The notes: generated by a model from the letters alone, not told the origin. 64,000 nt of DNA from Panicum virgatum (GCF_016808335.1 NC_053149.1:30377339-30441338), one strand, 5' to 3'; positions 33,065 to 45,782 are shown, numbered from the stretch's first letter. Numbers and translations are program-made.

Positions 33065-33781
33065 CCCTCCAATGGGTCATTTTGCAGTCTCTTGACACCA
33101 GGCAACATTCATACACTCATATATTGTTGAGATCCAACTTGAGCTTCACCATTCACATATTTGTTCATTCAATCATTCAAGAAGCAAGACTAAGGACTTG
33201 AGTAGAGAGAAGCTTGTGTGCATCCGTTCTTGGTGATCGGTTCTTGCTCAAGTGAAGACCCTAGCTTGTTACTCTTGGTGATTGGCAGCACCTAGGCGAT
33301 CTTGGTGATTGAAGGTGTTTCTTCCGGAGCTTGCCAACGATTGTGGGAGCCCGAAGAAGGTTGTACGTGGCTTGAGCTCCACCACGCTGGGATGGTGAAC
33401 GGAGACTCTTAGTGAGCGCCATCGTCTCGGTGACTTGGGAGGTGACAAGACTCTTAGTGAGTGTCACAACGTGGATTAGGGGTGTGTGCCAACACATCGA
33501 CACCACGGGAAAAAATCCGGTTGTCTCTTGCCCACTCTTTACTTTCAAGCACTTACTTTCATGCAATTATTCATGTGCTTGACCTTAGAGATCATAGCTT
33601 AGCTCTACCTTGCTTTGTTTCTTATCTAGTTGTATCTTCATAAGCTTGTGAAGTTTGCTTAGCTAGCTGGTTGGTGAATTGAGCCTTACTAGTATTGCAT
33701 AGGTGAAGGTTACTTTACTTTGTTTTAGAAATTTGAAAAAGGCCTAATTCACCCCCCTCTTGGTCCATCGATCCTTACAAT

Positions 33782-33793
33782 TGGTATCAGAGC
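33782..33793 (+). other. Element E primer-binding site
   Basis: TGGTATCAGAGC, two bases after the LTR end; initiator-Met tRNA type. Confidence 0.93.
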
Positions 33794-33835
33794 CTCGTTG
33801 CTCATTTGGATCGTTAGGCTTCACCGCCTAGAGCT

Positions 33836-35953
33836 ATGGCCAAGATGGGTGGTTCGCCGTCTCACTTCGAGGGCAAGAACTTTGCGTATTGGAAAGTTCG
33901 CATGGCCGCATACCTTGATGCGATTGCCCCCGAAGTGTGGTTGGCAACTAAGACCGGGTTCACCGGAACTCCCACCACGGAACAATTAAAATGGAATGCA
34001 AAGGCTAGAAATGCAATTTTCGAAGCCATTAGTGAGGAAGTCTTTGCTAGAGTAAATGACATGGACTTAGCAAGTGATATTTGGAAAGAACTAATTGAAA
34101 TTCATGAAGGCTCTACAAAAGTTTGTGAGCAAAAGTATCACTTGTTTAGAGCTAAATATGATTCCTTTAAGATGCTAGCTCATGAAAATTGCAATGATAT
34201 GTATTCTCGCTTGAATGTCATTGTCAAGGACATTAATGCGCTTGAAGTTTCTAAAATTGATAGTGGCTCCATCAACCGCAAGATTCTCATGCTCCTACCA
34301 AAGCCCAAATACAACATCATAAATGCGATGCTTCAAAAGGAGAATCTTGATACAATGGAAGTGGGAGAGCTTGTGGGTGAAATCCATGCTCATGAAATGG
34401 GGATCCTTGGTATGTCCGAAGAGTCAACTACAAGCAAAACAATTGCTCTCAAAACCAAGGCCAACAAGCACTGCAAGCTCAAGATGGTCAAGCAAGAATC
34501 AAGCTCAAGCAATGAAGAAGAAGATCATCATGAAAGCTCATCCGATGAAGAAAATGATGGAGAACTTGCTCTCATGATGAGAAAGTTCACACACTTGAAT
34601 GACAAAATCAACAAGAAGGGTTTCAACTTTGACCCTAAAAGAAGAATGTTCCGGCCATGTGGAGATGTCAAGAACAAAAATTGTTACAATTGTGGAGAAA
34701 AATGTAACATTGCTCCAAATTGCCCCAAGCCGGACAAAAGAAAGAAGGACAACAAGAGCAAGCATCGATGATGATGAAGATGAGAAGAAGAACAAAAACA
34801 AGAAACTTGGGAAGAAGAAGAGCCATGACAAGAAGACCAAGCTCTTCCCAAAGAAAAAGGGCAACACCAAGAGAAGCTTCTTGGTAGAAAAACAAGAATG
34901 GGTGACCGATGTCTCATCAAGCGAAGAGTCAAGTGATGAGGAAGAAGATATCATCACCATCACCCTTACCAATGAAGAATCATCGCTATCTTCACCTCCC
35001 ATGTGCCTCATGGCAAAAGGTAAAACAAAGGTATGTGAGGTGGATAGTTACAATGATAGTGATGAAGAGCTTGACCCTTATGAATTCACTAACCTCATTA
35101 ATGAGTATACATCCGTTATCAAGAGGGAAAAGGGCAAAGTCAAGATTCTTGAGAGCACTCATGCCAAGTTAGAGCTTGCCCACTCCGATTTGCTTGGCAA
35201 GTACAATGACTTGCTCAAATAGCACAATGAGTCACTTGTACTTGCTAAGCAAGTTGAAGAGGGCCACAAAAAGCTTAAACAAGAGCATAGGGAGTTGGCT
35301 CACAAATATCAAGAACTTGAATTTGCCTATGAAGCAATTGACCCAAGTCTTGAGAACTTTATCAATGAAACTATTGAAAAGGTCAATGCTTCTACTTCAT
35401 GTGATGACCTACTCATTAATGCAAATGCCACTAATATTGTGCGCGAGCTTGCTCCTTCTAGGGAAAAGGAATTGATGGATCAAGTGGCAAGCCTCAAGAG
35501 TAGTGTGCAGAAGCTCTCAAGAGGAGAATATACATCCACAAGGAAATTCTCTTCAACAATGCTCGTGACTATGGCAAGAGAGGTCTTGGTTCATTTCCGG
35601 AGCCAAATCAAGGCACTACTCCTTCTCCGGAGATCAAGACTAGCTTCATCAAAGAAGTTGGTTCATATTGCCAACATTGCCAAGTCACCGGGCACCACAC
35701 TAGGGAGTGCACCTTACCATCACGCCCTCTTCCCACTTTACCAAAGAATTACTCTTCAATGTTTCAAAATAACCATTTTCTCTTGAGTAAAGTGAAGGGC
35801 AAGGTGAAGGCCAAATTCATTGGCAAAATCGCTAAGGAGTCAAAGAAGAAGCTCCCAAGCAACTTTGGGTCCCAAAAGCTCTTGTCACACATGTGCAAGG
35901 CCCAAAGCTTGTTTGGGTTCTTAAAACTCAAAAGTGAATTCTCATGTGTGTAG
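33836..35953 (+). pseudogene. Element E gag (broken)
   Basis: Starts ATG 33836 (MAKMGGSPSHFEGKNFAYW). The UBN2/Gag core of copia elements fills the first ~200 residues. A zinc-knuckle region (CYNCGEKCNIAPNC) follows near 34680-34722, but Asn stands where the metal-binding His should be. Lesions: frameshift near 34740-34760; TAG at 35220-35222 where Gln is expected; frame changes near 35535 and 35855-35925; TAG at 35951. After the knuckle come a Lys/Ser/Glu-rich linker and coiled-coil-like segments (KVKILESTHAKLELAHSDL), then a second CCHC-like motif in another frame (CQHCQVTGHHTREC near 35670-35712) with intact ligands. Confidence 0.85.
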
Positions 35954-38900
35954 GTGAACTATAAAGCCGGTGGAAAACATTTGGTACTTGATAGCGGTTG
36001 CTCTCAACACATGACCGGCAATGATAGCATGTTCACCTCTCTTGAAGACCCCGGCGATCATGAACATGTCACCTATGGTGATAACTCAAGGGGGAAAGTC
36101 TTAGGTTTGGGTAGAATAGCAATCTCAAAAGATTTATCTATTTCTAATGTCTTGTTTGTAGAAGCACTTAGTTTTAATCTCATTTCTATTGCTCAATTAT
36201 GTGATCTTGGACTAACGTGTACCTTTGACAAGAATGGTGTTGTAGTAACTCTTGAAGAAGACAAGTCAATGGTATTCACGGGGTTTAGGCATGGCAACAT
36301 TTACTTGGTGGATTTCTCTTCAAAGCAAACAAGCTCCATGACATGCCTCTTCACCAAGTCGTCTCTTGGGTGGCTTTGGCATAGAAGAATTGCTCATATT
36401 GGCATGAGCAACCTCAAGAAAGCCCACAAGAGAGGGATGATCACCGGGCTTGAAGGATGTCACATTTGACAAGAACAAGCTATGTAAAGCATGTCAAGCC
36501 GGGAAGCAAGTTGCAACACATCATCCCATCAAGACGATGTTGTCTACCTCCAAGCCACTCGAGCTACTACACATGGATCTCTTTGGTCCAACTACATACA
36601 AGAGCATTGGTGGTAACCTCTATTGCCTAGTAATCGTTGATGATTTTTCACGTTACACTTGGGTCATGTTTCTAGGCGATAAGGGTGAAACTTCGGAAGT
36701 CTTCAAGACATTTGCAAGAAGAGCTCAAAGGGAGTACAACTCCCCAATTGTGAAGATCCAGAGTGACAACGGCATCGAGTTCAAAAATATGAAGATTGAA
36801 GAATGGTGCGATGAAGAGGGCATCAAGCATGAATTCTCCGCCACCTACATGCCTCAACAAAATGGAGTGGTGGAAAGAAAGAACAAGACACTCATCACTC
36901 TAGCAAGATCAATGTTGGATGATTATGGCACGTCCGAGAAGTTTTGGGCGGAAGCAATCAACACGGCGTGTCATGCATCCAACCGAGTGTATCCCCACCG
37001 ACTCCTCAAGAAAACTCCATATGAGCTCATCACTAGGAAGAAACCAAATATATCATACTTTCGAGTCTTTGGTTGCAAATGCTTCATCTATAAGAAAAAA
37101 AGGCTCGGTAAGTTTGAGAGTAGATGTGATGAAGGTTTCTTTCTTGGTTATGCATCAAACTCCAAAGCATATAGAGTATTCAATCAAACCTCCGGGTTAG
37201 TTGAAGAAACATGTGATGTGGAGTTTGATGAATCTAATGGCTCCCAAGAGGAGGTTGTTGGCTATGACAATGTAGGTGATGAGGAGATTGATGAAGCTTT
37301 GAAGAAGATGTCCATTGGGGATATCAAGCCGGAAGAGGTGCATGAAGGCAATGATCAAGGGGGAGGACCTTCCTCATCTACACCAAACACCTCCACGGCA
37401 CCCCAAGTGGATGAAGATCAAGAAAAAAATGATCCACAACCTCAAGAAGATGTGCCAACACCAACACCCCAAGTCCAAGAACAAGAAGAGCAAAATGTTC
37501 CACCACAAGCACAAGTCACCCATGATCCACCCCAACAAGCATCCACGCAAGTACCGCTAGTGAAGCATGGTCGCATCTCCAAGGATCATCCAATTGGTCA
37601 AATCATTGGTATTCCTTCCAAGGGAGTAAGAACTCGCTCTAAGCATGCTTCATTTTGCGAATATTACTCGTTTGTTTCTTGTATTGAACCCACTAGCATA
37701 GAGGAAGCACTTGAGGACTCGGATTGGGTGATTGCCATGCAAGAAGAATTGAACAACTTCACCCGCAATGAAGTTTGGGTCCTCGAAGCTCCTCCAAAAG
37801 ACAAGAACATCATTGGCACTAAGTGGGTCTTTCAGAACAAGCAAGATGAACATAGGGTGGTGATACGCAACAAAACAAGACTTGTGGCAAAAGGGTTTTC
37901 TCAAGTCGAAGGTTTGGATTTTGGTGAAACTTTTGCTCCGGTCGCAAGACTTGAAGCTATCCGCATCCTTCTTGCTTACTCTTCACATCACAATATCAAG
38001 TTATATCAAATGGATGTGAAAAGTGCATTCTTATATGGCGTAATTAACGAACTTGTTTATGTTGAGCAACCTCCCGGGTTTGAAGATCCGAGGAATCCTA
38101 ACCATGTTTATAGGTTGCACAAGGCACTCTATGGGCTCAAACAAGCTCCAAGGGCTTGGTATGAGAGGCTTCGTGACTTCCTAATCATGCAAGGCTTCAA
38201 GATTAGGAGGGTGGACACCACATTGTTCACAAAAGACGTCAACGGGGATCTTTTCATTTGTCAAATTTATGTTGACGATATTATCTTTGGCTCAACTAAT
38301 GATTCACTAAGCCATGAGTTTGCTACCATGATGTCTTAGGAATTCGAGATGTCCATGATTGGCGAATTGACCTTATTCCTTGGTTTTCAAGTCAAACAAT
38401 TGAAGGAAGGGACATTCATCCATCAAGAAAAGTATACTAAAGATATCTTGAAGAAGTTCAAGATGGATGAGTGCAAGCCAATCAAGACACCCATGGCAAT
38501 CAATGGGTATCTCGACTTGGATGTGGATGGTAAATTGGTTGATCAATCCCTCTATCATTCTATGATAGGGTCTTTGCTTTACCTTACCGCATCTAAGCCC
38601 GATATAATGTTTAGTGTGTGCTTATGTGCCCGCTTTCAAGCAAACCGAAAGGAATCACACCTCTCGGCTGTGAATAGGATCCTTCGGTATCTCAAGCACA
38701 CCCCTAGCATAGGCTTGTGGTACCCCAAAGGCGCTAGCTTAGATCTCTTGAGATACTCGGATTCGGATTTTGCCGGAAGCCGGGTGGATCGCAAGAGTAT
38801 CTCCGGGGGTTGCCACTTGCTTGGGCGTTCTCTAGTTTCTTGGTCGAGTAAGAAGCAAAATTACGTGGCTTTGTCCACCGCGGAAGTGGAATATATAGCG

Positions 38901-39221
38901 GCCGGTGCATGTTGTGCCCAAATCCTATATATGAAGCAAACCCTTTTGGACTTTGGTCTGAAACTAGATAGGATCCCACTCCTTTGTGACAATGAAAGTG
39001 CCGTAAAAATTGCCAAAAATCCGGTTCAACACTCTCGCACAAAGCACATTGATATTCGCCATCACTTCTTGCGTGATCACGAAGCTAAGGGAGACATATC
39101 TCTTCAAGGTGTGAGATCCGAGGAGCAATTGGCGGATATTTTCACAAAACCATTAGATGAGAGTACTTTTGTTAGGCTAAGGAATGAGCTTAATGTGCTA
39201 GATGTGGCAAACGTCATGTAA
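35954..39221 (+). pseudogene. Element E pol: protease, integrase, reverse transcriptase, RNase H
   Basis: Protease: LVLDSGCSQHM near 35980-36015. Integrase zinc finger: H-X4-H in WHRRIAHIG and CKAC. A single-base insertion near 36445-36455 shifts the frame. Integrase core: HMDLFGPT, SDNGIEF, and the catalytic Glu in QQNGVVERKN. A Pro/Gln-rich linker precedes RT, which has YGLKQAPRAWYERL and the YVDD motif near 38270-38285. TAG at 38337-38339 where Gln is expected, then the same frame continues through RNase H (YSDSDFAGS, STAEVEY, KHIDIRHHF) to the stop at 39219-39221. The order PR-IN-RT-RH is diagnostic of copia. Apart from the frameshift and the TAG it is intact. Confidence 0.92.
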
Positions 39222-40565
39222 GTTGCCATGTCATATAGATAAATGCATACATATAGGACACTTGTCTAACCATGGTAAGATAGTGATGAGCAAGGGTTTA
39301 GCTAGAGGTGGTGGTCCACTTGTTTTCCTCTAGGCTTGTAGAAAGGCTCATCATGAAGAAGCTTCCCGTGGGTTCAAACTTGACAAGTAGATCTTAATTT
39401 CTTGTTATGCATTTCTTGTCATATAGATGTGCACTTCATGTTTACTCATCTTTCGCATGTGGTTGTAGCTTGCACCATCATTGCATGCGTAAGGGTCACA
39501 AAGGAGATCACTTGATGAAAATGAGACTTGTTTCATATACAAGATCTTAATTCATGAAAAGTGAAAAGAGCAAAGTGTTAGGTGCGTTATTGCCGAGTGA
39601 GTCATGTCATGATGAATTTGAAGCTCTCTATCTTCAATATTCCTATGACAAGGCTCATACATTTTATTTGGCGCTTTGTCTCGCTTTGCGGCTTTTCCTT
39701 GTGTTCGAAAAGAAATTTTTTTAAGCTAGTGTATTATCCTAAATATTTTGAGGGGTAAAGTCGCCTATGCAAGTCCATTAACTTGAGTTTATTTGAATTT
39801 TATAAGTTCATTGGACTTAGCATAGAAGAGTGAGCTGAGAGAAGGGTTTTTGGGTTCACCGGTTAAACCGACGTTTAATGGATCTATACCCATCGGTTTA
39901 ACCGGCGTTACTAAGTTGTGTCTCAGCTCAGTCAGTTTCAGACGTTCAACCGGCGTATGCAAAAGTCAGGACATCGGATCAACCGGTGAATGTAATGAAG
40001 TTCTATCCCAGCAATCAACCGGTGATACCACCGTTCAACCGGCGAGTTCAAAATGCATTACGTCGGATCAACCGGCGCTCAGATGATTTTCTGCTGGAGT
40101 CTCGGGTGAACTGCACCGATGCAATCAACCGGCATCCATACCCTAAGCGTCGGATCGACCGGTGTTAAAGGAAAGCGCGGGACCCACCTGTCATATATGT
40201 GTCTTTTGCCCGCCGCCGTTTTCTCTTCCTCTGTTTCGCCCGCGTCTCTCCCAACTCGAGCCGCCGCCATCGCCGATTCACGTCGCCACCGCCGCATACT
40301 CCCTGCGCCGCCGCCCGTGCACGCCGTCATCAGCGCTCCATGCGCCGTGCGCCTTCCACGCCGCTGACCCGCAGCCGCCGCCGCTCTCACTCTGCGCCAC
40401 TGCTGCTCGCACGCCTCCCGCGAGCACCCAAGTCGCCTGTGCACCACCGCCGTCCGCGTCACCTGTGCGCCGCCGCCACCGAGTGCCTTCGCATCCCTGC
40501 CACGCACTCAGCGCCATCCACGCAGCAGCACTCCCACGTCACAAGCCGCAGCACACGCTCGCTCA
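39222..40565 (+). other. Element E spacer between pol and the extra ORF
   Basis: Non-coding. 39855-40165 holds about nine copies of an ACCGGTTAAACCGACG / CGTCGGATCAACCGGCG-type motif, the same family as the U3 array. It is followed by a GC-rich stretch (40190-40560), similar to a 5' leader. I infer an internal regulatory region for the extra ORF. Confidence 0.6.
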
Positions 40566-41884
40566 ATGCCCGCCCAGTGTTCGACAGTTTGCTTGAACGA
40601 GATGGGTCGCGAGAAGAGGAAGGGAAAGGAAGTTGTGGTCGAGAAGCCGGTCCGCAAGCGGACCCGCGCAGAGAGAGAGGCCGAGAGGGCCGAGTTGGTG
40701 GCCAAGGCCACCGAGGAGCAGGCGTCAGGCCGTGCTCGCCCGTTCGTGATCAGAGAGCAGCCAGCCAGGGGCAGGGGCAAAGGTCGAGGTATGGGCCGAG
40801 TCAGAGGTGCCAGGGCCACCAGAGCCACAACTGAGACAGCAGCAGGGTCAAATCACTCAGATACAGCTGCAGAGTCAGATGCAGATTCTGAGGCAGAGCA
40901 GTCTGAGCAGTCTCAGGGGCAGAGCACTCAGGGGTCACCGACTCCATGATGGTTTGGCCGCACTCGGCAGACGTCCCCACCAGGAGACTCTTCGCCAGCG
41001 ACCGAGCGTCGCACTAGACCGAGGACGCGAGGTCACCAGCCACAGGAGCCTCGCAGGTCCGCAGCAGCAGCAGCAGCAGCAGCCCGTAGAGCCGAGGCCC
41101 TTGAGGCCGAGCGCGCAGTGTTCCGTATGGACACTGTTGTGCGTCTGGAGCCAGGTGTGCTGCTCCAGAACTTGACCAAGGCCAATGCGGCGAAGGTCAA
41201 GAGGCTCAGGTGGAGTGTTGGGGTGGAGGACTGGTTCCCCGTGACCCGTGACAGCAGGGTCGACCGTAGGTTCTGGACACTAATTCAGGCCAGCTTCTAC
41301 GAGACCTACCAGAGGCGGGGCCACAGGATCTTCCCGCACAGAGTGCTTGACTGGGTGTCACTGAGGACAGCCGCAGGGGGAGTAGACGTCAGAGAGCACT
41401 TCGCTCACTTCAGAGGCCTGCCCAAGTTACTTTAGATAGAGCAGAACAGATATATCGAGGACTGGGTCAGAGTTTTCTATGCCACAGCCTGGATAGCTCC
41501 CGAGCGTAGAGCCGTACACTTTGTTTTTGGAGGCAAGGACTTTGGTCTGTCGAGGGCGACAATTGCAGGAATACTTGGAGTTGATTTGGTTGATGTCTCC
41601 CTGCACACGAGATGGTATATGGAGACGCAGATCCACCGCGCAGAGCTATGATTGGCGGGATTGCACCTTCTCACGAGGCGATCTCTCTGTGCTTCCGCCA
41701 GCCGTTTCCAGCATCGTATGCAAGAGTCCCCAGCCTGCTGACCCCAGAGGCGTACGCAGTTCACATGGCCCTCCGGAGGACTCTGTTACCGAGGAGTGGC
41801 TACCCAGAGGGGTTTACAGGTTTGCAGCAGCTGCTACTACTTCACATTCTCACTCACGAGCCGTTTGATATAGTTGACATCTAG
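40566..41884 (+). pseudogene. Element E extra ORF (Sirevirus ORF3-like, putative plant transposon protein)
   Basis: Begins at ATG 40566 or 40602 (MGREKRKGK). A basic, Lys/Arg-rich N-terminus resembles a nuclear localisation signal, then Ser/Glu/Gln-rich sequence and a polyalanine stretch near 41058-41085. A globular domain follows (DWFPVTRDSRVDRRFW; FYATAWIAPERRAVHFVFGG), matching the 'putative plant transposon protein' domain found after pol in Sireviruses and in Athila. TGA at 40947 (CGA expected) and TAG at 41433 (CAG expected) interrupt one frame; a frameshift near 41610 moves it to the frame ending at 41884. The ORF is cut short: it runs straight into the 3' LTR. No membrane segment seen. 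Function unknown. Confidence 0.75.
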
Positions 41885-43552
41885 GCCCTCAAGGTATGTT
41901 TCGGTGATTAATGACAACCATTATTGTGACTAATGAGTTTGTGCAGCATAATAGATCATTATCACTCATTTGGTCATATGTCAAAAGAGGCCCCTCAATT
42001 CCGTTATTCAAAAAGGCAATCTCGGTATTCAACTCAAATATAACAAGAGTAAGGATCTTTCTAGTCCTAAGTGTCGTAAGGTTGAGAAGGACACTTAGGT
42101 TAGTATATGTTTTATAGTTTTGTAGTGATCGCACTATTAAGAGGGGTTAAGGTCAAGTAACTTGAGCATGGACATGGTTATTTGAAAATGGATGCACACT
42201 ATGGTCACTCAGGTTTCTAAAAGTTCAAATAAGTGGTTTTCAACTCATATCTCAAGAATATTTGGATTTCACTCAAGACTCAAATCAGAAAAGGCAAAAT
42301 CAGAAAAAGTCTATACACCGGTTTAACCGACACTTCCACTTTTCTATACGTCGGTTAAACGCAGTCAGTAGAGTATGGATAGGTTCTATACACCGGTTAA
42401 ACTGATGTTGTTTGAATTAACGTCGGTGCATTAGTCCAGAGTTGGTTTTGCCAGGACATTTCAAGTTCAATACACCGGTTAAACCGACGCTATTTGAAAT
42501 GAGACGTCGGTGCAATTGACCAGTGAGATGGTTTTCCAGGGATTTCAGAAGTTGTACTCACCGGTTAAACCGACGATGGATTTGTGTTAATGTCGGTGCA
42601 GTTGTCCAGAGACTTGGTTTTTTCAGTTGATCAGTGGACAACTACACTCACCGGTTAAACCGATGATACGTCGGTTAATCTGCCCGAGTTGTAACGGCTA
42701 GTTTTCAGAATGGGCAGTTTACATTCATCGGTTAAACCGACGCTGGCTATTGGAGGATCGTCGGATTAACCGGCGCTATGCAGTTTTCTGGCAGCTTTTC
42801 TCCAACGGCTCTATTCGTGTGAGCTGCCTATATATACCCCTCCAATGGGTCATTTTGCACCCTCTTGACACCAGGCAACATTCATACACTCATATATTGT
42901 CGAGAGCCAACTTGAACTTCACCATTCACATATTTGTTCATTCAATCATTCAAGAAGCAAGACTAAGGATTTGAGTAGAGAGAAGCTTGTGTGCATCCGT
43001 TCTTGGTGATCAGTTCTTGCTCAAGTGAAGACCCTAGCTTGTTACTCTTGGTGATTGGCAGCACCTAGGCGATCTTGGTGATTGAAGGTGTTTCTTCCGG
43101 AGCTTGCCAACGATTGTGGGAGCCCGAAGAAGGTTGTACGTGGCTTGAGCTCCACCACGCCGGGATGGTGAACGGAGACTCTTAGTGAGCGTCCTCGTCT
43201 CGGTGACTTGGGAGGTGACAAGACTCTTAGTGAGTGTCACAATGTGGATTAGGGGTGTGTGCCAACACATCGACACCACGGGAAAAAATCTGGTTGTCTC
43301 TTGCCCACTCTTTACTTTCAAGCACTTACTTTCATGCAATTATTCATGTGCTTGACCTTAGAGATCATAGCTTTGCTCTACCTTGCTTTGTTTCTTATCT
43401 AGTTGTATCTTCATAAGCTTGTGTAGTTTGCTTAGCTAGCCGGTTGGTGAATTGAGCCTTACTAGTATTGCATAGGTTAAGGTTGCTTTACTTTGTTTTA
43501 GAAATTTGAAAAAGGCCCAATTCACCCCCCTCTTGGTCCATCGATCCTTACA
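41875..43552 (+). repeat. Element E 3' LTR (5' edge damaged)
   Basis: Matches the 5' LTR from CATCTAGGCC (41878) onward and ends CGATCCTTACA followed by TSD ACGTT. The first bases (TGTAAG in the 5' LTR) are replaced by TTGA, and no polypurine tract precedes it, so the internal/LTR boundary was deleted. Confidence 0.9.
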
Positions 43553-43557
43553 ACGTT

Positions 43558-43770
43558 TATACCTTCTTGCTTGTGTTCTTCGATTCGTTTGCAAGAAAAG
43601 CCTTCTTGGCGAGGTCAGTCAAGTTGTGCTTGGTTGATAACCAACGGAGCGGTGGTGTAACGGTTGCGGGACTTCGAATCGTGTCTGATTAGAAGCCGGA
43701 TCGCCAACGTCACATACTCCACCAACCGAATTTACCTTACCTCTCGGAAGATCGGGCCTAGTCTACATCA
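43558..43770 (+). repeat. Element D 5' LTR, second part
   Basis: Resumes after E and ends GTCTACATCA. Matches 49848-50058 of the 3' LTR. Confidence 0.9.
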
Positions 43771-43772
43771 AG

Positions 43773-43785
43773 TGGTATCAGGATT
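43773..43785 (+). other. Element D primer-binding site
   Basis: TGGTATCAGGATT, two bases after the LTR; the first nine bases match the initiator-Met tRNA PBS. Confidence 0.7.
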
Positions 43786-44517
43786 CAGGTTTACCGTGAG
43801 GTATATTATCGTGTGCCCTTTAGATTCATCTTATTTTCATTACCTATAATCCAAAAAAAGCTCTACAATAATATTTCCACTGTCCTATAACCCCTTTGTG
43901 CTGCTGCAATTTTTTCTTTTCAGATTGCTTTTCTGAATTTTAGTCCCTTCGTATGTCATCGTGTTGCCGTGTCTGATTTAGTCTTGTTTAGTTTGAGTCG
44001 TGTTCAGTCCGTGTGTTGGCAGATCACCCCATCGTGTTGCTGTAGGAACCCTTTAATTCCTATTAGATTTTTGTGTTCAAGTCCCAAGGTGCTTTTCCTG
44101 TGCACACATATACCTCATTATATTTTCAGATCAGTTTGCTAGTTGTCACAGGAAGCCTCGCCTGATCAGTTTGGTGCGTGTGTCTTTTTGAGCCAAATGC
44201 TTTGGTTGCTGCGCAGCTATACCTTCCTTTGTGGATTTTTTTTTCTGAGTCGGCTAAAGGAACAAAAAAAGAGATAAAAGAGAAAAGGCATAGAGGTGAA
44301 AAAAAAGAGAAGAAAAAGCCGCACCAAAAAAAAGAAAAGAAGAAGAAGAAAAAAATTCAGAAGTGCTTGCATCCTTTGAGTCCCTTCCAAAGTTGTACCC
44401 ATTGCTTGCTTGAACTAAATCTTAGACGAGTTTAGGCCAGCAACATAGACTAGATTGGGACTACTTTTCAGTCTTGCAATTCTGAATTGAATTATTAATA
44501 TTCCTTGCTATTATATT
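43786..44517 (+). other. Element D leader
   Basis: T-rich non-coding sequence with an A/G-rich run at 44262-44357. It ends at CTAACCTTTTGCAG (about 44522-44535), a good splice-acceptor-like site. No gene seen. Confidence 0.5.
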
Positions 44518-45261
44518 ATGCCTAACCTTTTGCAGGATGCTAATAAAAAACAAGAGGACAAGAATGACATGGAAGAAAATGAGGAACTCACATCCTCATG
44601 TGCAAGTTCAGAACCATCACTTCATAATGCACCTATTACTACCGCTGTAACACTCACAGAAGGTGAGAATTCTTTTGTTGTGCTGAATTCTTGCACCAAT
44701 CATGCTATGACATAGCAACTATTAGTGGGACCAACTCTTGATTTACCTTTGTCACAAGATGATTTACTTCATATTCCATGTGATAAAGATGACTTACCTG
44801 ATCATGAACATGAGAGCACTGAACCACACACTTTTGCTGAATTTACAAATGTGACTCATGTTGCTAGTGATACAGATGAGATGAAATTGCTGTCTTCTTT
44901 ACATACCTTGGGTTACATTGAATTTGATGTTTTGTGTAATCTAAGTAATTTAAAGGAGAAACTCTTTATGTGTGCTGATTTGCCATGGTTGTCTAGACAT
45001 ACATATCATGTTATTGGCCAATATAACAACAAAGGATAATATTTGATACATCGGGTTTACATTTGTGCAAATATGAATTCTTCTTTTGTTGTTCAAGATT
45101 GTAATCAACTAAGTGGATCCGACACTATTGATATAGATACGACATCTATTTCTATGCTGCCTTTTGTTAGTACTAATCTTTTGCAGGATAGTATTGACAA
45201 AGCTCATGTGGATTCGGATCAAGGAGCCTATAGGATGACTTTCGAGTACAATCGGAGCTGA
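44518..45261 (+). pseudogene. Element D internal ORF of unknown function
   Basis: Three consecutive open stretches lie in one frame, separated only by TAG at 44713-44715 and TAA at 45037-45039, giving an ancestral frame of about 248 codons. The product is acidic, rich in Asp, Glu, Ser and Thr, with no zinc knuckle, no Gag core and no pol motif that I recognise. Both ends contain the nucleotide string CTTTTGCAGGAT, which resembles a splice acceptor. Not recognised as any family; an element-specific protein or a captured fragment are both possible. Confidence 0.5.
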
Positions 45262-45276
45262 GGACGGATTTTCTTT

Positions 45277-45290
45277 CAAGAAGGGGACGA
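45277..45290 (+). other. Element D polypurine tract
   Basis: CAAGAAGGGGACGA directly before the 3' LTR start TGATGAGGGC. Confidence 0.65.
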
Positions 45291-45782
45291 TGATGAGGGC
45301 ATGACACCTTCGGATACGACCATTGATTATAAGGTGAGCTCGTTCCAAATAAATTTGTCATGTGAATTTAAGAATAAATTACTAACTAATGATTTAATTA
45401 TTGTTAGAAACCATGGAGATGATGAGGAGGACGTTGGGGAGGAGTTTGGAGGTGTGGTGGACCAGCAAGGGCAGCCAAACCGAGTTGGATGCCCAATCCA
45501 AGTCGAGTTCGAGTCTATTTCGGAGTCCAGGAGCAGCCCAGACCAAAATCAATGCCCAGGCCGCATACGGAGTCCATTTTGGATGCTCTTTATATGGATG
45601 GAAAGATAATTTCAAGGAGCTTCCAATGGAACTATTTTGAGGCCCAAATTCATTCAGAGTCGACAGGAATCGTCGAAAAAAACTGAACATCCAGAATCTA
45701 TCAAGTTGCTGCAACACCATCTTTTGGGTTGTTGGCCCCTGTATCGTGTTGGGGTCCATGATGGATGTGGCTAGGGGGTTAT
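45291..45782 (+). repeat. Element D 3' LTR, first part
   Basis: 492 bp matching 31364-31855 at about 95%; ends in GTTAT, the left TSD copy of G2. Confidence 0.9.

Larger units (their letters stand above)
32099..33779 (+). repeat. Element E 5' LTR (1,681 bp)
   Basis: TGTAAGCATCTAGG to CGATCCTTACA. U3 carries an array of a CACCGGTTAAACCGACG-like motif and its partner CGTCGGTG (see the array entry), followed by a TATA box TATATATACC at 33056. Confidence 0.94.
32099..43552 (+). mobile_element. Element E: Ty1/copia (Maximus/Sirevirus-type) retrotransposon
   Basis: 11,454 bp with TSD ACGTT (32094-32098 and 43553-43557). Domain order gag-PR-IN-RT-RH defines copia. The Gag style, the long Gln-rich segment between IN and RT and a large extra ORF after pol fit the Maximus/Sirevirus group. 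LTRs are ~1,680 bp; the first 245 bp differ at 6 sites (2.4%). Coding capacity is broken by several frameshifts and TAG codons, so the copy is dead. Confidence 0.93.
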
